Source: Eubacterium sp.
Lineage (GTDB): Bacteria > Bacillota > Clostridia > Lachnospirales > Lachnospiraceae
DNA length: 7,334 bases
NCBI GenBank assembly: GCA_022776205.1
Contig: JALFIK010000200.1
Coordinates: 1 to 7,334, forward strand
Direction of reading: 5' to 3'
Within the stretch, counting starts at the first letter, position 1; the number at the start of each line of letters is the position of its first letter. Both the position numbers and the translations under genes were made by a program. Positions 4,996-7,334 of this stretch are shown one piece after another. The notes beneath the pieces were generated by a model, which had not been told where the DNA came from, made no database searches, and saw only the letters and a list, made by a program, of their open reading frames with translations.

Positions 4996-6825
4996 ATGAA
5001 AATCTCAAGAGAAGATGTCCGCAATGTGGCGATCATCGCCCACGTTGACCACGGCAAAACCACTCTCGTGGATGAACTTTTAAAACAAAGTGGTACCTTC
5101 CGTGAAAATCAGGAAGTCGGAGAACGAATCATGGACTCCAACGATATTGAAAAAGAACGTGGTATCACTATTTTGTCAAAAAATACAGCAATCCATTATG
5201 ATGGCGTAAAAATCAACATCGTAGACACTCCCGGCCACGCTGACTTCGGTGGCGAAGTTGAGCGTGTTTTAAAAATGGTAGACGGTGTAATTCTGGTGGT
5301 AGATGCTTTCGAGGGCCCGATGCCACAGACAAAGTTTGTAACAAAGAAGGCACTCGAATTAAATCTTCCTTTCATCGTATGTATTAACAAGATTGACCGT
5401 CCGGAGGCACGTCCGGAAGAGGTCATGGACGAAGTACTGGAACTTCTTTTAGAATTAGACGCAGATGACGAACAATTAGACAGTCCTTTTGTTTATGCCT
5501 CTGCAAAATCCGGTATTGCCATGCTCGAGCTCAATGAACATGGAACAGATATGAAACCGTTATTTGAAACGATTATCGACCATATTCCGGCTCCTACCGG
5601 TGATCCGGATGCCGATACACAGGTTCTGATCAGTACAATTGATTATAATGAATACGTCGGCAGGATCGGCATCGGTAAAGTAGAAAATGGATCCATAAAA
5701 GTAAACCAGGAAGTTCTCCTCGTAAACCACCACGATCCAACAGTAAATAAAAAAGTTAAAATCAGTAAGCTTTATGAATTTGACGGTCTGAATAAAGTGG
5801 AAGTCAATGATGCGACCGTGGGATCGATTGTCGCCATTTCCGGTATTCCGGATATTCATATCGGTGATACGATCTGCTCTCCGGATCATCCGGATCCGAT
5901 TCCATTCCAGAAGATTTCCGAACCTACAATTGCCATGCAGTTTATTGTCAATGACAGTCCGCTTGCCGGTCAGGAAGGAAAATATGTTACCTCCCGTCAT
6001 TTGAGAGACCGTCTTTTCCGCGAACTGAATACGGATGTAAGTCTCCGGGTAGAAGAGATGGAAAACACAGATTCCTTCAAAGTATCCGGACGTGGTGAAC
6101 TCCATCTGTCTGTCCTGATTGAAAACATGCGCCGTGAAGGATATGAATTTGCGGTAAGCAAAGCTGAAGTTTTGTATAAAACGGATGAAAAAGGAAAAAA
6201 ATTAGAACCAATGGAGACGGCCGTCATTGATGTGCCGGATGAATTTTCCGGTATCGTCATCGACAAACTCAGTCAGAGAAAAGGTGAACTGCGAAATATG
6301 TCCATGTCCGGCACCGGTTATACCCGGCTGGAATTCTCGATTCCTTCCAGAGGTCTGATCGGATACCGCGGAGACTTTATGACTGATACAAAGGGAACCG
6401 GAATCATCAATACTCTTTTTGAAGGATACGGCCCTTATAAGGGGGATATCCAATACCGCAAACAGGGTTCTCTCATTGCCTACGAATCCGGCGAAACTGT
6501 GACCTACGGACTGTTCAGTGCCCAGGAACGCGGAACCTTATTTGTCGGTCCGGGCGAAAGAGTTTATTCCGGTATGGTCATTGGCCAGAATGGCAAAACA
6601 GACGACATCGAAGTGAATGTATGTAAGACAAAAAAACTAACAAACACCCGTGCATCCGGCTCGGATGATGCTCTGAAATTGAGCCCGCCAAAAATCTTAA
6701 GTCTGGAACAGGCCCTTGACTTCATCGATACGGATGAACTTCTGGAAATTACGCCGAAAAACATCCGCATCCGAAAGAAAATTCTTGATCCGACGGCAAG
6801 ATACCGTGCAAAAAGAAATGGATAA
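4996..6825 (+). CDS. bipA: Translational GTPase BipA/TypA
   Basis: BipA is an EF-G-like GTPase that binds the 70S ribosome and assists assembly and translation, most needed under stress such as cold. The 609 residues, numbered from 4996, show all G motifs: G1 AHVDHGKTT (15-23), G2 RGIT (55-58), G3 DTPGH (77-81), G4 NKID (131-134) and G5 SAK (169-171). Then come the beta-barrel domain II, two EF-G-like domains, and the BipA-specific C-terminal domain (about 480-605) ending in IRIRKKILDPTARYRAKRNG. Length and order fit BipA; LepA and EF-G differ at the C-terminus. The ATG at 4996 follows AGAAGGC, so it is preferred; a TTG at 4936 that would add 20 residues has no ribosome site and a non-conserved N-terminus. 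Monocistronic: promoter at 4874-4902, terminator at 6871-6898. No anomaly seen. Confidence 0.97.
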   Translation: MKISREDVRNVAIIAHVDHGKTTLVDELLKQSGTFRENQEVGERIMDSNDIEKERGITILSKNTAIHYDGVKINIVDTPGHADFGGEVERVLKMVDGVILVVDAFEGPMPQTKFVTKKALELNLPFIVCINKIDRPEARPEEVMDEVLELLLELDADDEQLDSPFVYASAKSGIAMLELNEHGTDMKPLFETIIDHIPAPTGDPDADTQVLISTIDYNEYVGRIGIGKVENGSIKVNQEVLLVNHHDPTVNKKVKISKLYEFDGLNKVEVNDATVGSIVAISGIPDIHIGDTICSPDHPDPIPFQKISEPTIAMQFIVNDSPLAGQEGKYVTSRHLRDRLFRELNTDVSLRVEEMENTDSFKVSGRGELHLSVLIENMRREGYEFAVSKAEVLYKTDEKGKKLEPMETAVIDVPDEFSGIVIDKLSQRKGELRNMSMSGTGYTRLEFSIPSRGLIGYRGDFMTDTKGTGIINTLFEGYGPYKGDIQYRKQGSLIAYESGETVTYGLFSAQERGTLFVGPGERVYSGMVIGQNGKTDDIEVNVCKTKKLTNTRASGSDDALKLSPPKILSLEQALDFIDTDELLEITPKNIRIRKKILDPTARYRAKRNG

Positions 6826-6870
6826 TCCTGATTACCGTTCTTCCTCTTTCGGAAAATATTTTGTTTCTAT

Positions 6871-6898
6871 AGAACCGGATTCCTCTCCGGTTCTTTTT
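6871..6898 (+). terminator. Rho-independent terminator after bipA, probably bidirectional
   Basis: AGAACCGGA (6871-6879) pairs perfectly with TCCGGTTCT (6886-6894) around a six-base loop, followed by TTTT (6895-6898). It lies 45 bp past the bipA stop. The same stem sits 11 bp past the stop of the convergent gene on the minus strand, where the U-tract is poor, so it may end both transcripts with lower efficiency on that side. Confidence 0.85.
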
Positions 6899-6909
6899 AA
6901 CATGATATA

Positions 6910-7334
6910 TTATTTTTCGAACACCACAACTTTTCCCTCTGCTTCTCCAAAATATACTTCTTCCTCTTCTTCCATTTTCACTCTCCCTCCGGTCGCTTCC
7001 GTAATCTTCTTTTTCATCAGATCCTTATCCGTATCCGGAAACAGACAATGAATCATAACCCGATCCGTATAATCCGTCGATTCAATAAGCATCTGATCCT
7101 GTGCCAGAAGATACTGCACCTTTCCAAGATCCGTGTAATCCAGGGAAAGCGTAATTCTCTTCCCGGGAATCTTCTCCACGATTACACTGTTACAAATTCC
7201 CTCCTGCGCAGCCTGCGTATAAGCCCGGACCAGACCTCCCGTACCAAGAAGCGTTCCTCCAAAATACCTGGTAACAACGATCACAGTATTATAAAGCCCG
7301 TTTCCGGTAATGACTTCAAGAATCGGCTTTCCGG
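6910..7334 (-). CDS. YigZ/IMPACT-family protein (UPF0029), N-terminus beyond the window
   Basis: The frame enters from the right edge: GKPILEVITGNGLYNT, then VIVVTRYFGGTLLGTGGLVRAYTQAAQ. The run VVTRYFGGTLLGTGGLVRAY is the UPF0029/IMPACT signature, in an RNase PH/EF-G domain IV-like fold. From about 7180 down to the stop at 6912-6910 follows the YigZ C-terminal (DUF1949, ferredoxin-like) domain, ending in a Glu-rich turn (MEEEEEVYFGEAEGKVVVFEK). About 140 residues are visible of a family usually near 210, so roughly the first third is missing. The GTG at 7284 lies inside the conserved signature and is not the start. The molecular role of bacterial YigZ is poorly defined; eukaryotic IMPACT is a translational regulator that binds GCN1. 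It is convergent with bipA and shares its terminator hairpin. Confidence 0.9.
   Translation of the reverse strand, partial: GKPILEVITGNGLYNTVIVVTRYFGGTLLGTGGLVRAYTQAAQEGICNSVIVEKIPGKRITLSLDYTDLGKVQYLLAQDQMLIESTDYTDRVMIHCLFPDTDKDLMKKKITEATGGRVKMEEEEEVYFGEAEGKVVVFEK

Noticed and set aside
5560..6105. 181-codon minus-strand frame inside bipA
   Set aside because: It lies wholly within the well-supported bipA coding sequence, has no recognisable domain and looks like a codon-usage shadow.

Overview
The window looks like ordinary chromosome from a low-to-moderate GC Clostridia, most probably a Lachnospiraceae-type gut anaerobe. The grounds are AG-rich Shine-Dalgarno sites, sigma-A type promoters, rho-independent hairpins with U-tracts, a two-OB-fold SSB-like protein, and a HisRS with RGQGYY in place of the textbook RGLDYY. 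The last two are, from memory, typical of that group. The genus cannot be fixed from the sequence alone. No IS element, prophage, CRISPR array, tRNA or rRNA is visible.

Layout. Positions 1-258 hold no complete gene. They contain three copies of a degenerate 24-nt repeat starting GAGGATGT (minus strand), two strong hairpins, and perhaps the first nine codons of a minus-strand gene leaving the left edge. Positions 259-3852 are a minus-strand gene run read right to left as hisS, cobO-like, dapA, dapB, ending in a terminator at 259-290. The cobO, dapA and dapB genes are tightly spaced and probably cotranscribed. A weak promoter may lie in the hisS-cobO gap, but hisS read-through is equally possible because no terminator is seen there. 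Positions 3952-4623 encode an SSB-like protein on the minus strand, closed by its own terminator at 3915-3940. Positions 4624-4995 are a divergent regulatory region. It has a textbook sigma-A promoter for the SSB-like gene, a likely extended -10 promoter for bipA, and a perfect 15-bp palindrome between them. Positions 4996-6825 are bipA (typA) on the plus strand, ending at a hairpin terminator (6871-6898). Beyond it a convergent YigZ/IMPACT-family gene enters from the right edge, missing its N-terminus.

Functionally these are housekeeping genes: two consecutive steps of lysine/diaminopimelate synthesis (DapA then DapB), histidine tRNA charging, corrinoid adenosylation, single-strand DNA binding and ribosome-associated GTPase activity. 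The lysine pair makes one pathway unit; the others are neighbours with no obvious common pathway. The parts that ordinary annotation does not explain are the repeat-and-hairpin region at the left end and the palindrome in the SSB/bipA divergent promoter region.
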